From contig NZ_AMSI01000001.1 of NCBI RefSeq assembly GCF_000300515.1, forward strand, positions 248,001-312,000: a stretch of 64,000 bases of DNA. The letters are read 5' to 3'. The DNA comes from Nitratireductor indicus C115. GTDB taxonomy: Bacteria > Pseudomonadota > Alphaproteobacteria > Rhizobiales > Rhizobiaceae. Position numbers and translations under genes: made by a program. The first letter of the stretch is position 1, and each line of letters starts with the position of its first letter. Positions 54,546-64,000 of this stretch are shown in pieces. Below the pieces are notes generated by a model, which was not told the DNA's origin, made no database searches, and saw only the letters and a program-made list of their open reading frames with translations.

Positions 54546-57500
54546 GTGTCGCAATCGTCCATTGATACCCTCTTCGGCCCGGTCGCGCCGAAGTCCGACG
54601 GCTCGGATGTGTTCGAGGCTCTGCGCATGGCTGCGCGCGAGCGTATCCTGATCCTCGATGGCGCGATGGGCACGCAGATCCAGAGCTTGAAGCTGGACGA
54701 GGACCATTTCCGTGGAGACCGCTTCATCGGTTGCGAGTGCCATCAGGCCGGCAACAACGATCTCCTGATCCTGACCCAGCCGAAGGAAATCGAGGAAATC
54801 CATTACCGCTACGCCAAGGCGGGCGCCGATATCCTCGAGACCAACACTTTCTCCTCCACCACCATCGCCCAGGCCGACTACGCGATGGAAGATGTGGTCT
54901 ACGAGTTGAACCGGGACGGCGCGCGCCTTGCCAAGCGGGCGGCGATCCGCGCCGAACAGGAAGATGGCCGCCGCCGTTTCGTCGCCGGGGCGCTCGGCCC
55001 CACAAACCGGACGGCTTCCATCTCGCCCGACGTCAACAATCCGGGTTTCCGCGCCATCAGTTTCGATGAGTTGCGCATTGCCTATGGCGAGCAGCTTCGC
55101 GGCCTCGTCGACGGCGGATCCGACATCATCCTGATCGAAACCATCTTCGACACGCTGAACGCCAAGGCTGCGATCTTCGCCACCGAGGAAATCTTTATCG
55201 AGAAAGGCGTGCGCCTGCCGGTGATGATTTCCGGCACCATCACGGACCTGTCCGGCCGCACGCTTTCGGGCCAGACGCCCACCGCCTTCTGGTATTCGGT
55301 GCGGCACGCGCGGCCTTTCACGGTCGGCCTCAATTGCGCGCTGGGTGCTGCCGCTATGCGCCCGCATCTGGCGGAGCTTTCGGGCGTCGCCGAAACCCTG
55401 ATCTGCGCCTATCCCAATGCCGGTCTGCCCAATGCTTTCGGCGAATATGACGAGAGCCCGGAGATCATGTCCGCGCAGGTCTCCGAATTTGCCCGTGAGG
55501 GGCTGGTGAATGTGGTGGGCGGCTGCTGCGGTTCCACGCCGGAGCATATCGCAGCCATCGCCGAGGCCGTTGCGAGCCACAAGCCGCGTTCGGTGCCGAA
55601 CCGGCCAGTGCAGATGCGCCTGTCGGGACTGGAGCCCTTCACGCTCACCGACGATATTCCTTTCGTCAATGTGGGCGAGCGCACCAATGTCACGGGCTCG
55701 GCTCGCTTCCGCAAGCTGATCACCGCCGGCGACTACGCCACGGCGCTCGATGTCGCGCGCGACCAGGTGGATAACGGTGCCCAGATCATCGACATCAACA
55801 TGGACGAGGGGCTGATCGACTCCCAGAAGGTGATGGTCGAGTATCTGAACCTTGTCGCAGCCGAGCCGGACATTGCCCGCGTGCCCGTCATGATCGATTC
55901 CTCCAAATGGGAGGTGATCGAGGCCGGCCTGAAATGCGTCCAGGGCAAGCCCGTGGTCAATTCAATCTCGCTCAAGGAAGGCGAGGACAACTTCCTGCAT
56001 CAGGCGCGTTTATGCCGGGCCTACGGTGCGGCGGTCGTCGTCATGGCATTCGACGAGACGGGACAGGCCGACACCGAGGCGCGCAAAGTCGAAATCTGCA
56101 CCCGCGCTTACAAGATTTTGACAGAGCAGGTGGGCTTCCCCCCGGAAGACATCATCTTCGACCCGAACATCTTCGCCGTCGCCACCGGCATCGAGGAGCA
56201 TGACAATTACGGCGTCGACTACATCGAGGCGACCCGCAAGATCACGGCAACGCTGCCCCATGTGCATGTCTCGGGCGGCGTTTCCAACCTGTCCTTCTCC
56301 TTCCGTGGCAACGAACCCGTGCGCGAGGCGATGCACGCCGTGTTCCTCTACCACGCCATCCAGGTGGGCATGGACATGGGCATCGTCAATGCCGGCCAGC
56401 TCGCGGTTTACGAGACCATCGATGCGGAGCTGCGCGAGGCGTGCGAGGACGTCGTCCTGAACCGCCAGCCCAGGGCAGGCGGCACCGCCACCGAGCGCCT
56501 GCTGGAGATTGCCGAGCGCTTCAAGGGAACCGGCGGCAAGGAAGCCAAGGAAAAGGACCTGGCCTGGCGTGAATGGCCGGTCGAGAAGCGCCTTGAGCAC
56601 GCGCTGGTGAATGGCATCACCGAGTTCATTGAGGCTGATACGGAAGAAGCCCGGCTGGCGGCCGAACGCCCGTTACACGTCATCGAAGGTCCTCTCATGG
56701 CCGGCATGAACGTGGTGGGCGATCTGTTCGGCGCCGGCAAGATGTTCCTGCCGCAGGTGGTGAAGTCGGCCCGTGTGATGAAGCAGGCCGTGGCCGTTCT
56801 TCTGCCCTACATGGAAGAGGAAAAGCTGGCCAGTGGTTCGGTGCGCGAGAGCGCCGGCAGGGTGCTGATGGCGACGGTGAAGGGCGATGTCCATGACATC
56901 GGCAAGAACATCGTGGGCGTCGTGCTTGCCTGCAACAATTACGAGATCATCGATTTGGGCGTGATGGTGCCCGCAGCGAAGATTCTCGAGACGGCGCGAT
57001 CGGAGAATGTCGATATCATCGGCCTGTCTGGCCTCATCACGCCTTCGCTCGACGAGATGGCCCATGTGGCCGCAGAGATGGAGCGCGAGGGCTTCGACAT
57101 ACCGCTCCTGATCGGTGGCGCGACGACCAGCCGCGTCCATACTGCGGTGAAGATTCATCCGCGTTACGAGCGCGGTCAGGCGGTCTATGTCACCGATGCG
57201 AGCCGCGCGGTGGGCGTGGTCTCCAACCTTCTGTCCAACGAAGCCAAGCCCGGCTACATCGAAAGCCTGCGCGCCGAATACCGCAAGGTGGCCGACGCAC
57301 ATGCACGTTCGGAAGCCGAGAAGCAACGCCTGCCGTTGCCCGCCGCCCGCGCCAATCCGCATCGCACCGACTGGACGTCCTATACACCGCCCAGGCCTTC
57401 CTTCCTTGGCACCCGTGTGTTCGAGAGCTGGGACCTGGCGGAACTTGCGAACTATATCGACTGGACGCCCTTCTTCCAGACCTGGGAGATGAAGGGCCGG

Positions 57501-58331
57501 TTCCCGAAGATACTCGAAGACGAGAAGCAGGGTGCTGCCGCCCGCCAGCTTTACGATGATGCGCGGGCCATGCTCGCCAAGATCATTGAGGAAAAGTGGT
57601 TCACCCCGCGTGCCGTGGTCGGCTTCTGGCCGGCCAATGCGGTGGGCGACGATATCGATCTCTACACGGACGAAACCCGCAGCGAGCGGCTCGACACGTT
57701 CTTCACGCTGCGCCAGCAGCTGACCAAGCGGGACGGCAAGCCGAACCTTGCCCTGTCGGATTTCGTTGCCCCAAGGGAGAGCGGCAAGCCCGATTATCTT
57801 GGCGGGTTCGTTGTCACCGCGGGCATCGAGGAGGTAGCCATCGCCGAGCGTTTCGAGCGCGCTAATGACGATTATTCCTCGATCATGGTGAAGGCGCTGG
57901 CCGACCGTTTCGCGGAAGCCTTTGCAGAGCGCATGCATGAAAAGGTGCGCCGCGAATTCTGGGGCTATGCCTCCGATGAGACCTTCACTCCGGAAGAGCT
58001 GATTAGCGAACCCTACAAGGGCATTCGCCCGGCACCGGGCTATCCCGCGCAGCCCGACCATACGGAAAAGGTCACGCTTTTCCGTCTGCTGGACGCGGAG
58101 GCGAAGGCCGGCGTGAAGCTGACGGAAAGCTATGCCATGTGGCCGGGCTCCTCCGTTTCGGGTCTCTATTTCTCCAATCCGGAAGCCTATTATTTTGGCG
58201 TGGCGAAGGTGGAGCGCGATCAGGTCGAGGATTATGCGCGCCGCAAGGGCATGGATGTCGTCGAGGTCGAGCGCTGGCTGGGCCCGGTCCTGAACTATAT
58301 TCCCGGACCGAGCGTGGCGGCGGCCGAATAA
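54546..58331 (+). CDS. metH: Cobalamin-dependent methionine synthase
   Basis: A 1261-residue enzyme transferring the methyl group of 5-methyl-tetrahydrofolate via cobalamin to homocysteine. Domains: homocysteine-binding (about 1-350; zinc Cys pair Cys327-Cys328 in GGCCGST), pterin-binding (about 370-640; [13 protein letters not shown]), cobalamin-binding (about 670-920; [11 protein letters not shown], His783 as ligand), and the SAM-binding activation domain (about 940-1261; [12 protein letters not shown]). The start is GTG with AGAGG eight bases upstream. Full length. No riboswitch is recognised in front. Confidence 0.97.
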   Translation: MSQSSIDTLFGPVAPKSDGSDVFEALRMAARERILILDGAMGTQIQSLKLDEDHFRGDRFIGCECHQAGNNDLLILTQPKEIEEIHYRYAKAGADILETNTFSSTTIAQADYAMEDVVYELNRDGARLAKRAAIRAEQEDGRRRFVAGALGPTNRTASISPDVNNPGFRAISFDELRIAYGEQLRGLVDGGSDIILIETIFDTLNAKAAIFATEEIFIEKGVRLPVMISGTITDLSGRTLSGQTPTAFWYSVRHARPFTVGLNCALGAAAMRPHLAELSGVAETLICAYPNAGLPNAFGEYDESPEIMSAQVSEFAREGLVNVVGGCCGSTPEHIAAIAEAVASHKPRSVPNRPVQMRLSGLEPFTLTDDIPFVNVGERTNVTGSARFRKLITAGDYATALDVARDQVDNGAQIIDINMDEGLIDSQKVMVEYLNLVAAEPDIARVPVMIDSSKWEVIEAGLKCVQGKPVVNSISLKEGEDNFLHQARLCRAYGAAVVVMAFDETGQADTEARKVEICTRAYKILTEQVGFPPEDIIFDPNIFAVATGIEEHDNYGVDYIEATRKITATLPHVHVSGGVSNLSFSFRGNEPVREAMHAVFLYHAIQVGMDMGIVNAGQLAVYETIDAELREACEDVVLNRQPRAGGTATERLLEIAERFKGTGGKEAKEKDLAWREWPVEKRLEHALVNGITEFIEADTEEARLAAERPLHVIEGPLMAGMNVVGDLFGAGKMFLPQVVKSARVMKQAVAVLLPYMEEEKLASGSVRESAGRVLMATVKGDVHDIGKNIVGVVLACNNYEIIDLGVMVPAAKILETARSENVDIIGLSGLITPSLDEMAHVAAEMEREGFDIPLLIGGATTSRVHTAVKIHPRYERGQAVYVTDASRAVGVVSNLLSNEAKPGYIESLRAEYRKVADAHARSEAEKQRLPLPAARANPHRTDWTSYTPPRPSFLGTRVFESWDLAELANYIDWTPFFQTWEMKGRFPKILEDEKQGAAARQLYDDARAMLAKIIEEKWFTPRAVVGFWPANAVGDDIDLYTDETRSERLDTFFTLRQQLTKRDGKPNLALSDFVAPRESGKPDYLGGFVVTAGIEEVAIAERFERANDDYSSIMVKALADRFAEAFAERMHEKVRREFWGYASDETFTPEELISEPYKGIRPAPGYPAQPDHTEKVTLFRLLDAEAKAGVKLTESYAMWPGSSVSGLYFSNPEAYYFGVAKVERDQVEDYARRKGMDVVEVERWLGPVLNYIPGPSVAAAE

Positions 58332-58343
58332 AACGGCGGCACT

Positions 58344-59288
58344 TCAGTCCGCCAGATAATCTGGATAGAGTGCAAGGGCCAGCGCGCGGATGGCATCTGC
58401 CGTGCGTGGCCCGAAGCCCAGCATGTAGGGGCCGTCGAGCACGATCAGAGCACGGTCGCGTGCCGCCGGTGACGTGCTGAGCGCGGCTACGGCGAACACA
58501 TCTTCCGCTGCCGGGCCGCCGCGCCCGTCAGCCATCATCAGAATGGCTTGCGGCTCCATTGCAAGAAGCGCTTCCTCCGAGGCGGCCTTGTAGCCGTCGA
58601 AATGGCCGAAGGGGTTGATGCCGCCGGACTGGCGGATGATGGCATCCGCGGCCGTTCCTCCTCCTGCCGCCGTCAACCGTGCAATCCCGTGAAAGAAGAT
58701 CACTTTCTTGCGGGCCGCCGCCGGCACGCGCTCGACGAGGGCGGAAACAGCTTCGAAATCCCTGGCGATTTCATCGGCAAGTTTCCGGCCTTCCTCCTCT
58801 CGGTTCAGCGTTTCAGCGATGAGCGCGATTTTGCGGGCGACGCCGTTCATGGAATTGTCTTCGGGAATGAAAACGACCGGCACCGAAAACGCCTTCAATA
58901 CGTCCACGACCTCTGGCGGTCCGATATCCTCCGCCGCAAGGATGAGTTCCGGCTTCAACGAAAGCAGGCCTTCCGCCGAAAGCGCCCGCCGATAACCGAC
59001 ATTGGGCAGGCCGTTGGCTTCCTCGGGATAACGGCTGCTGCGGTCGACACCGACCAGCCGGCCTCCCGCGCCAAGCGCATAGACGATCTCCGTCACGTCC
59101 GGTCCGAGCGAAAGGACACGCATTGTCTCAGGCACTGCGACCTGACGGCCAAGGGCGTCGGTTACCGTGGTTTGCGCCATCGCCGGCATACGTGCCGTCA
59201 TGGTCACGAACAGCGTTGCGGCAAGAACGAGGAAGCCGATGGAGCGAAGGCCTGAAAGCCGTGTGTTGGGAGGTTGGAGGCGGGTCAT
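58344..59288 (-). CDS. hmuT: Heme ABC transporter periplasmic binding protein (HmuT type)
   Basis: A 314-residue periplasmic protein with a Sec signal (cleavage near PAMA-QT, about residue 38) and the helical-backbone fold of class III binding proteins (LGPDVTEIVYALGAG; YLGF-type C-terminus with GPYMLGFGPRT). It binds heme for an inner-membrane ABC transporter; the HmuU permease, HmuV ATPase and HmuS protein are not present in the window. It is divergent from the heme receptor. GGAG lies eight bases before ATG 59288. Confidence 0.87.
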   Translation of the reverse strand: MTRLQPPNTRLSGLRSIGFLVLAATLFVTMTARMPAMAQTTVTDALGRQVAVPETMRVLSLGPDVTEIVYALGAGGRLVGVDRSSRYPEEANGLPNVGYRRALSAEGLLSLKPELILAAEDIGPPEVVDVLKAFSVPVVFIPEDNSMNGVARKIALIAETLNREEEGRKLADEIARDFEAVSALVERVPAAARKKVIFFHGIARLTAAGGGTAADAIIRQSGGINPFGHFDGYKAASEEALLAMEPQAILMMADGRGGPAAEDVFAVAALSTSPAARDRALIVLDGPYMLGFGPRTADAIRALALALYPDYLAD

Positions 59289-59355
59289 GATCGTGTCTCC
59301 GGGGTGTCATGGAGCGCCACGGATATCGTGCTCGAGGGCTCGTGTAAATTTATTA

Positions 59356-59383
59356 TGACAATTATGGTCAGAATATATTGACC
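59356..59383 (+). promoter_or_regulatory. Iron-box-like inverted repeats before the heme receptor
   Basis: TGACAATTATGGTCA (59356-59370) has the form TGA-N9-TCA of the rhizobial iron box bound by RirA; GGTCAGAATATATTGACC (59366-59383) is a second overlapping palindrome. They lie in the 250-nt divergent region of the hmuT-like gene and the receptor. Confidence 0.6.
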
Positions 59384-59538
59384 GCCATAACGCTCTGCCG
59401 TAATCAGCCTTTAGTTCAAGCTCGCCAAGTTGCAGGAAGCAGCCCCAGCCAGCCCCCGGTAGCCCGCCAGAGAAGCGGATCGCCGGTGTCTCAACCTGCG
59501 GGCTTGAAGATGGCCCGCCTCATTTAAAGGGGCTTCAG

Positions 59539-61629
59539 ATGGGCGTGACTTCACGGACGATTAGCCGATTAATGACTGCCACGATACTGGCCGGGTTTAC
59601 CGGGTTGGTCCTTGTGCCCGCACAGGCCTTCGGTCAGGAATCCGCAACCAACACGGCCGAAAAGACCGGCCGCGTGACGTTGCTTGACCGGCTGACAATT
59701 TCCGCCACCTGGGTGGATGAGGCGGCAATCGACGCTCTGGCTGCCGAATCCCATGTGGACCGCGAAGAACTCGAGCGTATCCAACCCAACACGGCAGCCG
59801 ATGTGTTCCGCAGCGTGCCGGGTGTGGCCGCTTCGATGAATGGTGACGATCCGGCTACCGCCATCAATATTCGCGGCATGCAGCAATATGGTCGCGTCGT
59901 GGTGACGCTCGATGGCGCCAGGCAGGATTATTGGCGTGTCGGCCATGGCTCGGGATCGTTTTATGTGGAGCCGGAGCTTCTGAAGGAAGTCACGGTCATC
60001 CGCGGCCCTGTTTCCAACACGTTCGGCACGGGTGGCATCGGCGGTGTTGTCGCATTTGAGACCATGGATGCGCGCGACTTTCTGAAGTCGAACGAGCGCT
60101 GGGCACTGAGTGAAAAGCTTTCCTACGAAACCAATGGCAAGGGCTTTTTGACGAGCACCACCGGCGCCTATCGCTTTACCGACAATTTCGACGTGATCGG
60201 CAATCTGGTCTATCGCGACCTTGATGCCTACAAGGACGGAAACGGCGACACCGTGCCATGGACGGAAAACTCCGTTCTCAGCGGCTATCTGAAAGGCAGT
60301 TTCCGCTTTGCCGAGGATCAGGAGCTGAAGCTCGGCATGGTCCAGCAGAAATACAACGACTTCATTACGGGCTCCAGCGGATCGCCTTCGGCATCGCTCA
60401 GCCGGTATGACGCCGACACCGTAAATCGTACCTACACCGCCTCATACACCTACAACCCGGCAGGCAATGACCTGATCGATTTTGGCATAGACGTTTATCA
60501 CAACGAGACCCGTGCCGATCAGTATCAGGTGTGGCCATCCTCGCGCATCGGCAACACGCGCTACTATGACGTCTCCACCACCGGCTTCAACGCGCGTAAT
60601 TCCTCGCGCTTCGACGCCTATGGCCTGGCGCATACGCTGACCTATGGCGGCGATTTCCATCATCTGGAGGGCGATTCCGATGCCGATCATTTCGGCGCGG
60701 GATCGCAGGACTCCGGTGGGGCCTTCCTGCAATGGAAGGGCGAATATTCCGACTGGCTCGAGGTGATCGCCGCGCTGCGCTACGATGCCTATCAGCTCGA
60801 TGGCCAGACCAAGACCCTCGAAGACGCTTCGCTCAGCGGCAATCGATGGTCGCCGCGCCTGAGCGTTGCGGTCACGCCCTTCGAAGGTTTCCAGGTCTAC
60901 GGATCCTATTCCGAAGGTTATCGCGCTCCGACCCTTCAGGATGTGTTCCGCGGTGGCGGCGCTCATGGTTCCGGCAACAGCTATGTGCCCAACCTGCTTC
61001 TGCAGCCGGAAGTCGCCAAGAGCTGGGAAGCGGGTGTCAACATCAAGCTCGACGATGTGCTCGTCGCCAACGATTCGCTGCGCGGCAAGATCAACCTCTT
61101 CCACACCAAGGTGGAGGACTACATCGATGTTGATCTCACAAATCCCATTCGTTCGGCCCGTAATCTGGGCGATGCGCGCCTGCGCGGCATCGAAGTCGAA
61201 GGTCTCTACGATTTCAACTGGGGTTTCGTGAACCTCTCCGGAGCGTTGGTCGATGCCGAGTTCACGAGCGGCGTCTATGCCGGTCAGCCGCTTACCAACA
61301 CACCGCTTGACCGCTTTTCGGCCACGCTCGGCTTCCGGGCCTTCGATGAGCGCCTGACCTATGGTGCCCAGTTCCTGAGCGTTGGGGAAATCACCCGCAC
61401 GAGCCGCTCCGATCCCACCGCGGCGCTGGAAACAAGCGACGGCTTCCAGCTCGTCAATCTCTTTGCGGACTGGAAGGTCAACGAGCACACCCGGCTCGGC
61501 TTCGGTGTCGAGAATCTGTTCAACGAGAAATACACCGACCCGCAATCCTCCTGGTCGTCCAGCGCGGCGACCGAACAGGGTAAGGGCCGCACGTTCAAGG
61601 TCAGCCTCACGGGCCGCATCGGAGGCTGA
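59539..61629 (+). CDS. TonB-dependent heme/hemoglobin receptor
   Basis: A 696-residue outer-membrane protein. A signal peptide (to about QAFGQ, residue 33) is followed by the plug domain (RITISATW-like start, NIRGMQQYGRVVVTLDGARQ; EVTVIRGP) and a 22-strand barrel. The YRAP and PNLL motifs with a His between them (RGGGAHGSG) fit the heme receptors of the HmuR/BhuA family. Uptake needs TonB-ExbB-ExbD, not seen here. Ribosome site AAAGGGGC precedes ATG 59539. Heme against hemoglobin specificity cannot be decided. Confidence 0.9.
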   Translation: MGVTSRTISRLMTATILAGFTGLVLVPAQAFGQESATNTAEKTGRVTLLDRLTISATWVDEAAIDALAAESHVDREELERIQPNTAADVFRSVPGVAASMNGDDPATAINIRGMQQYGRVVVTLDGARQDYWRVGHGSGSFYVEPELLKEVTVIRGPVSNTFGTGGIGGVVAFETMDARDFLKSNERWALSEKLSYETNGKGFLTSTTGAYRFTDNFDVIGNLVYRDLDAYKDGNGDTVPWTENSVLSGYLKGSFRFAEDQELKLGMVQQKYNDFITGSSGSPSASLSRYDADTVNRTYTASYTYNPAGNDLIDFGIDVYHNETRADQYQVWPSSRIGNTRYYDVSTTGFNARNSSRFDAYGLAHTLTYGGDFHHLEGDSDADHFGAGSQDSGGAFLQWKGEYSDWLEVIAALRYDAYQLDGQTKTLEDASLSGNRWSPRLSVAVTPFEGFQVYGSYSEGYRAPTLQDVFRGGGAHGSGNSYVPNLLLQPEVAKSWEAGVNIKLDDVLVANDSLRGKINLFHTKVEDYIDVDLTNPIRSARNLGDARLRGIEVEGLYDFNWGFVNLSGALVDAEFTSGVYAGQPLTNTPLDRFSATLGFRAFDERLTYGAQFLSVGEITRTSRSDPTAALETSDGFQLVNLFADWKVNEHTRLGFGVENLFNEKYTDPQSSWSSSAATEQGKGRTFKVSLTGRIGG

Positions 61630-61659
61630 AACGGCGATGAAAACTTCAGGAGAAATGGC

Positions 61660-62733
61660 ATGAGTGCGTTGCAATGCCGGGCCGAAATCGGTCTGCGACA
61701 ATTGCCGGATTATATGCCGGCGATCATCGATCGTCTTGCCAGCTTCGAGGGCGAGGTGGAGCAGGGCGGCAGTGGGGTCTCTCTCCGCTATGCCTTTGGC
61801 CGCGCACATCTGGGAACGGGAGAAAACCGCCTTTTGATGGCGTTGGAAGCCGGCGATGTGGACGGGCTGCAACGCCTGCGTGAGCTGGTGACGGTGGCCG
61901 TACAGATATACGCGAAGGCAGAGAGCCCTCAGATCGTCTGGCAAGGCGACCTTGCGGGCGACCGGGCGCTTGCCACATTTCGCAAGATTCGCGTGGAAGA
62001 GGTGTCGCAGCTCACTCCGCATATGATGCGCTTTCGCTTTTCGGGTGAGAATCTCGCCCGCTATAGTCAGTTCGGCGGCATGCATGTGCGGATGCTTTTC
62101 CCGACGCCCGAAAATCCGAATCCCGTCTGGCCGGTTTCGGGCGCGAATGGGCTGCCGGCCTGGCCATCGCAGGAGCGCCGGCCTGCAGCGCGCGTCTATA
62201 CCATCCGGCATCTCGATAGCATTTCAGGAACCATGGACATCGACTTCGTGATCCATGGCGATGAGGGGGTGGGGTCGGCCTGGGCATTGCGGGCAAGACC
62301 GGGTGATGAAGTCGGCATCATCGGACCGCTTGGACGCCCCGTCCGGAACGCCGATTGGTATGTGATCGGTTGCGATGAAACAGGGCTTCCCGCAGCCGCC
62401 CGTCTGATCGAGAATCTCGGGCCGCAGGTTCGTGGCAAGGCCTTCATCGAGGTCTTGAGCGCGGGCGAGCGGCAGGAGATCGCCCATCCGGAAGGCTTCT
62501 CGATCAGCTGGATCTATCGTGAAGAAGAGGCAGCACCCGGCGAGCGGCTGGCCGATGCGGTTGCCGCCATTCGCTGGCCCGAGGGAGAAAATTGCTTTGG
62601 CTGGTTCGCAGCGGAAGCCGAACCCGCCCGGCGCCTGCGCGAATACTGGCGCGAAACTCTCTCCTACGGCCGCGATCGCACGCTCGTTGCCGGCTACTGG
62701 AAGCGCGGCGTCGCCGGCCTGATGGCCGGCTGA
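61660..62733 (+). CDS. Siderophore-interacting FAD protein with N-terminal DUF2218
   Basis: A 357-residue fusion. Residues about 1-95 match the DUF2218 type (ASFEGEVEQGGSGVSLRYAFG), followed by the FAD-binding domain of siderophore-interacting proteins (RVYTIRHLD; GDEGVGSAWALRARPGDE) and the C-terminal SIP domain with YWRETLSYGRDRTLVAGYW. SIP enzymes reduce ferric siderophores. AGGAG precedes ATG 61660, 30 nt after the receptor, so they form a unit. Its role here may be iron release after heme or siderophore uptake. Confidence 0.88.
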   Translation: MSALQCRAEIGLRQLPDYMPAIIDRLASFEGEVEQGGSGVSLRYAFGRAHLGTGENRLLMALEAGDVDGLQRLRELVTVAVQIYAKAESPQIVWQGDLAGDRALATFRKIRVEEVSQLTPHMMRFRFSGENLARYSQFGGMHVRMLFPTPENPNPVWPVSGANGLPAWPSQERRPAARVYTIRHLDSISGTMDIDFVIHGDEGVGSAWALRARPGDEVGIIGPLGRPVRNADWYVIGCDETGLPAAARLIENLGPQVRGKAFIEVLSAGERQEIAHPEGFSISWIYREEEAAPGERLADAVAAIRWPEGENCFGWFAAEAEPARRLREYWRETLSYGRDRTLVAGYWKRGVAGLMAG

Positions 62734-62744
62734 GGGCCCGGTAG

Positions 62745-62768
62745 GGCACAGTGTTGCGCCCCTGTGCC
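62745..62768. terminator. Hairpin between convergent SIP gene and queF
   Basis: GGCACAG and CTGTGCC form a perfect 7-bp stem with a 10-nt loop between two convergent genes. T runs are poor on both strands. Confidence 0.45.
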
Positions 62769-62769
62769 T

Positions 62770-63237
62770 TCACCCCCGTCCACGATAGGTCGCTACACCC
62801 TGGTCGGGCAGCCACACGTCGCGCGGCGGCTCTCCAGTCTGGTAGAACACATCGATGGGCATGCCGCCGCGCGGATACCAGTAGCCGCCGATGCGCAGCC
62901 ATTCGGGCTCCAGCAGATCGGCAAGCCGCCGCCCGATGGACACGGTGCAGTCCTCATGGAAAGCGCCATGGTTGCGGAAGGAGCCGAGATAGAGCTTCAG
63001 CGATTTGCTCTCCACCAGCCAGCCCGCCGGCACATAGTCGATCACGAGGTGCGCGAAATCGGGTTGTCCGGTAAGTGGGCACAGCGAAGTGAACTCCGGC
63101 GCTGTGAAGCGCACGGCATAGCGCGCGTCCTTCTGCGGGTTCGGCACCCGCTCCAGAACGGCTTGCTCGGGAGAGGTCGGCAGTTCCGTTCGTCTGCCGA
63201 GCTGGGTGAGATTGGCATAGATGTTTTCATCGCTCAT
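62770..63237 (-). CDS. queF: 7-cyano-7-deazaguanine reductase (preQ0 reductase)
   Basis: A 155-residue tunnel-fold enzyme reducing preQ0 to preQ1 with NADPH in queuosine synthesis. The catalytic Cys53 and Asp60 lie in [13 protein letters not shown]; the substrate-binding Glu is in [17 protein letters not shown]. Short (YkvM-type) form. It is downstream of queE on the same strand, separated by a palindromic repeat. Confidence 0.96.
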   Translation of the reverse strand: MSDENIYANLTQLGRRTELPTSPEQAVLERVPNPQKDARYAVRFTAPEFTSLCPLTGQPDFAHLVIDYVPAGWLVESKSLKLYLGSFRNHGAFHEDCTVSIGRRLADLLEPEWLRIGGYWYPRGGMPIDVFYQTGEPPRDVWLPDQGVATYRGRG

Positions 63238-63254
63238 CGGTGAGTTCCTTATTC

Positions 63255-63353
63255 AGATCGGTTCACCGTTTCACGGAAACCCTGAACCGATCTATCTCTT
63301 TGTTTTTCCGCATTTATGCAGACGTCAGGTGATTCCACCTGACTGCAAAATGC
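63255..63353 (-). repeat. Composite intergenic repeat, 99-nt full form
   Basis: Read on the minus strand: the 44-nt palindromic core (63310-63353; inner stem TCAGGTG/CACCTGA), GGAAAAACAAAGAGATAG, then the inverted repeat AGATCGGTTCA...TGAACCGATCT around GGGTTTCCGTGAAACGG. The copy at 37155-37234 is 80 nt and lacks 19 nt of the second palindrome's left arm. It fills nearly the whole gap between queE and queF. Confidence 0.9.
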
Positions 63354-63354
63354 T

Positions 63355-64000
63355 CTAGACGCCGCGCCGGTTGCCCCAAAGGAGCACATGCAGCTGCGGC
63401 AGGATATGCGGGGCGAACCAGCGGTCTTCAGCCGTCCTGTCGACGAGCCAGCGCATGCGCTGCAGGATGCCTTCCATGTCGATCGCGGCGTCCAGCGCCT
63501 CAGGGGGCGGCGGCGTGTGGTTTCCCGGCTGGAGATAGAGCGGCAGGGTGGGGAAACGCGCTGCGGCGGCCTTCGCCCAAAGATAATCCTCTTCGTCGAA
63601 GACGACGATCTTGAGAACGCACCGCGCCGGTCCTGCGGCTTCCAGGCATTCTTCGAAGCGTGCCCAGTCCACGGTCTCGCCAGAAGAGGGGGGCTTGGGG
63701 CTGAGAACCAGCATATCCAGAAGATCGAACCAGTCTCGCGCCACGGAGCCCTGGGTCTCCATGGCGAAGCGATACCCTTCCGGTTTGCCGGTCTCAATCA
63801 GTGCGCGGAAGGGCTGGATGGCTGGATTGCCGCCCGAGAGCGACACGGTTAGCGGAACCTCGCCGGAAAGCTCGCGCACTTTTGCCCAGACATGCCGGGT
63901 TTCCATGGGCGTCCAGCCGTGACGATGGGCATTGTCGACCGCATGCAGGCTGTCGCACCAGCGGCAGCGATAGTCGCAACCGCCTGCACGCACGAAGACG
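63355..64000 (-). CDS. queE: 7-carboxy-7-deazaguanine synthase (cut by window edge)
   Basis: The visible 214 C-terminal residues of a radical-SAM enzyme converting carboxy-tetrahydropterin to 7-carboxy-7-deazaguanine in queuosine synthesis. The cluster motif appears as [12 protein letters not shown], followed by [10 protein letters not shown] and [13 protein letters not shown]. The start lies beyond 64000. Its stop at 63355 is directly at the edge of the composite repeat. Adjacent queF supports the role. Confidence 0.93.
   Translation of the reverse strand, partial: VFVRAGGCDYRCRWCDSLHAVDNAHRHGWTPMETRHVWAKVRELSGEVPLTVSLSGGNPAIQPFRALIETGKPEGYRFAMETQGSVARDWFDLLDMLVLSPKPPSSGETVDWARFEECLEAAGPARCVLKIVVFDEEDYLWAKAAAARFPTLPLYLQPGNHTPPPPEALDAAIDMEGILQRMRWLVDRTAEDRWFAPHILPQLHVLLWGNRRGV

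Noticed and set aside
60442-62211. 589-codon minus-strand frame across receptor and SIP genes
   Set aside because: It crosses two well-supported plus-strand genes and their gap, with no motif or ribosome site.

Overview
The window looks like a chromosomal segment of a GC-rich alphaproteobacterium of the order Hyphomicrobiales (rhizobia/Brucella relatives such as Mesorhizobium, Nitratireductor or Brucella). The evidence is an Irr-type Fur regulator beside fabA-fabB-fabI, the order rpsT-dnaA-dnaN-recF-moeB, a Tad/Cpa pilus locus with separate CpaA to CpaF genes, GANTC (CcrM) sites near dnaA, and dense palindromic intergenic repeats. The genus cannot be fixed from sequence reading alone. I see no tRNA, rRNA, prophage, insertion sequence or CRISPR array; almost everything is core or near-core chromosome.

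Layout. 1-1802: start of pheA, kdsB, and a divergent membrane-anchored cytochrome c. 1953-10666: a YejABEF-type peptide ABC importer with two tandem binding proteins (one Sec-type, one Tat-type), followed by a 2-hydroxyacid dehydrogenase. 10731-13390: NlpC/P60 hydrolase, MarR-type regulator and M17 aminopeptidase on the minus strand. 13511-25575: the Tad/Cpa Flp-pilus locus in three transcriptional blocks (tadD; tadC-tadB-cpaF-cpaE-cpaD-cpaC-cpaB, cpaA and flp; a stand-alone secretin N-domain protein and two TadE-like pseudopilins). 25753-35346: deoB-mutM, enoyl-CoA hydratase, rpsT, dnaA, dnaN, recF and a MoeB-like protein. 35358-40575: a second hydroxyacid dehydrogenase, an SH3 protein, irr, and fabA-fabB-fabI. 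40627-53812: rsmC-like methyltransferase, pnp, rpsO, an HWE-type histidine kinase, and the transcription/translation cluster rimP-nusA-ylxR-infB-rbfA-truB (minus strand). 54087-62733: a small conserved-looking protein, metH, and a heme-acquisition group (hmuT-like binding protein, TonB-dependent receptor, DUF2218-SIP oxidoreductase). 62770-64000: queF and the truncated queE of queuosine synthesis.

The most unusual layer is non-coding. A family of about 42-44-nt palindromic elements (outer arms GCATTT/AAATGC, inner hairpin with compensating base changes) lies between mutM and the enoyl-CoA hydratase (three tandem copies), between dnaA and dnaN, beside irr, and beside queE. Two copies sit inside a longer composite element, in opposite orientations, differing by a 19-nt loss of one arm. 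Other regulatory signals are an exact 20-bp palindrome over the metH promoter, TGA-N9-TCA iron-box-like repeats before the heme receptor, CtrA-like TTAA-N7-TTAA near-matches at four points of the pilus locus, and DnaA boxes plus a GANTC cluster upstream of dnaA.
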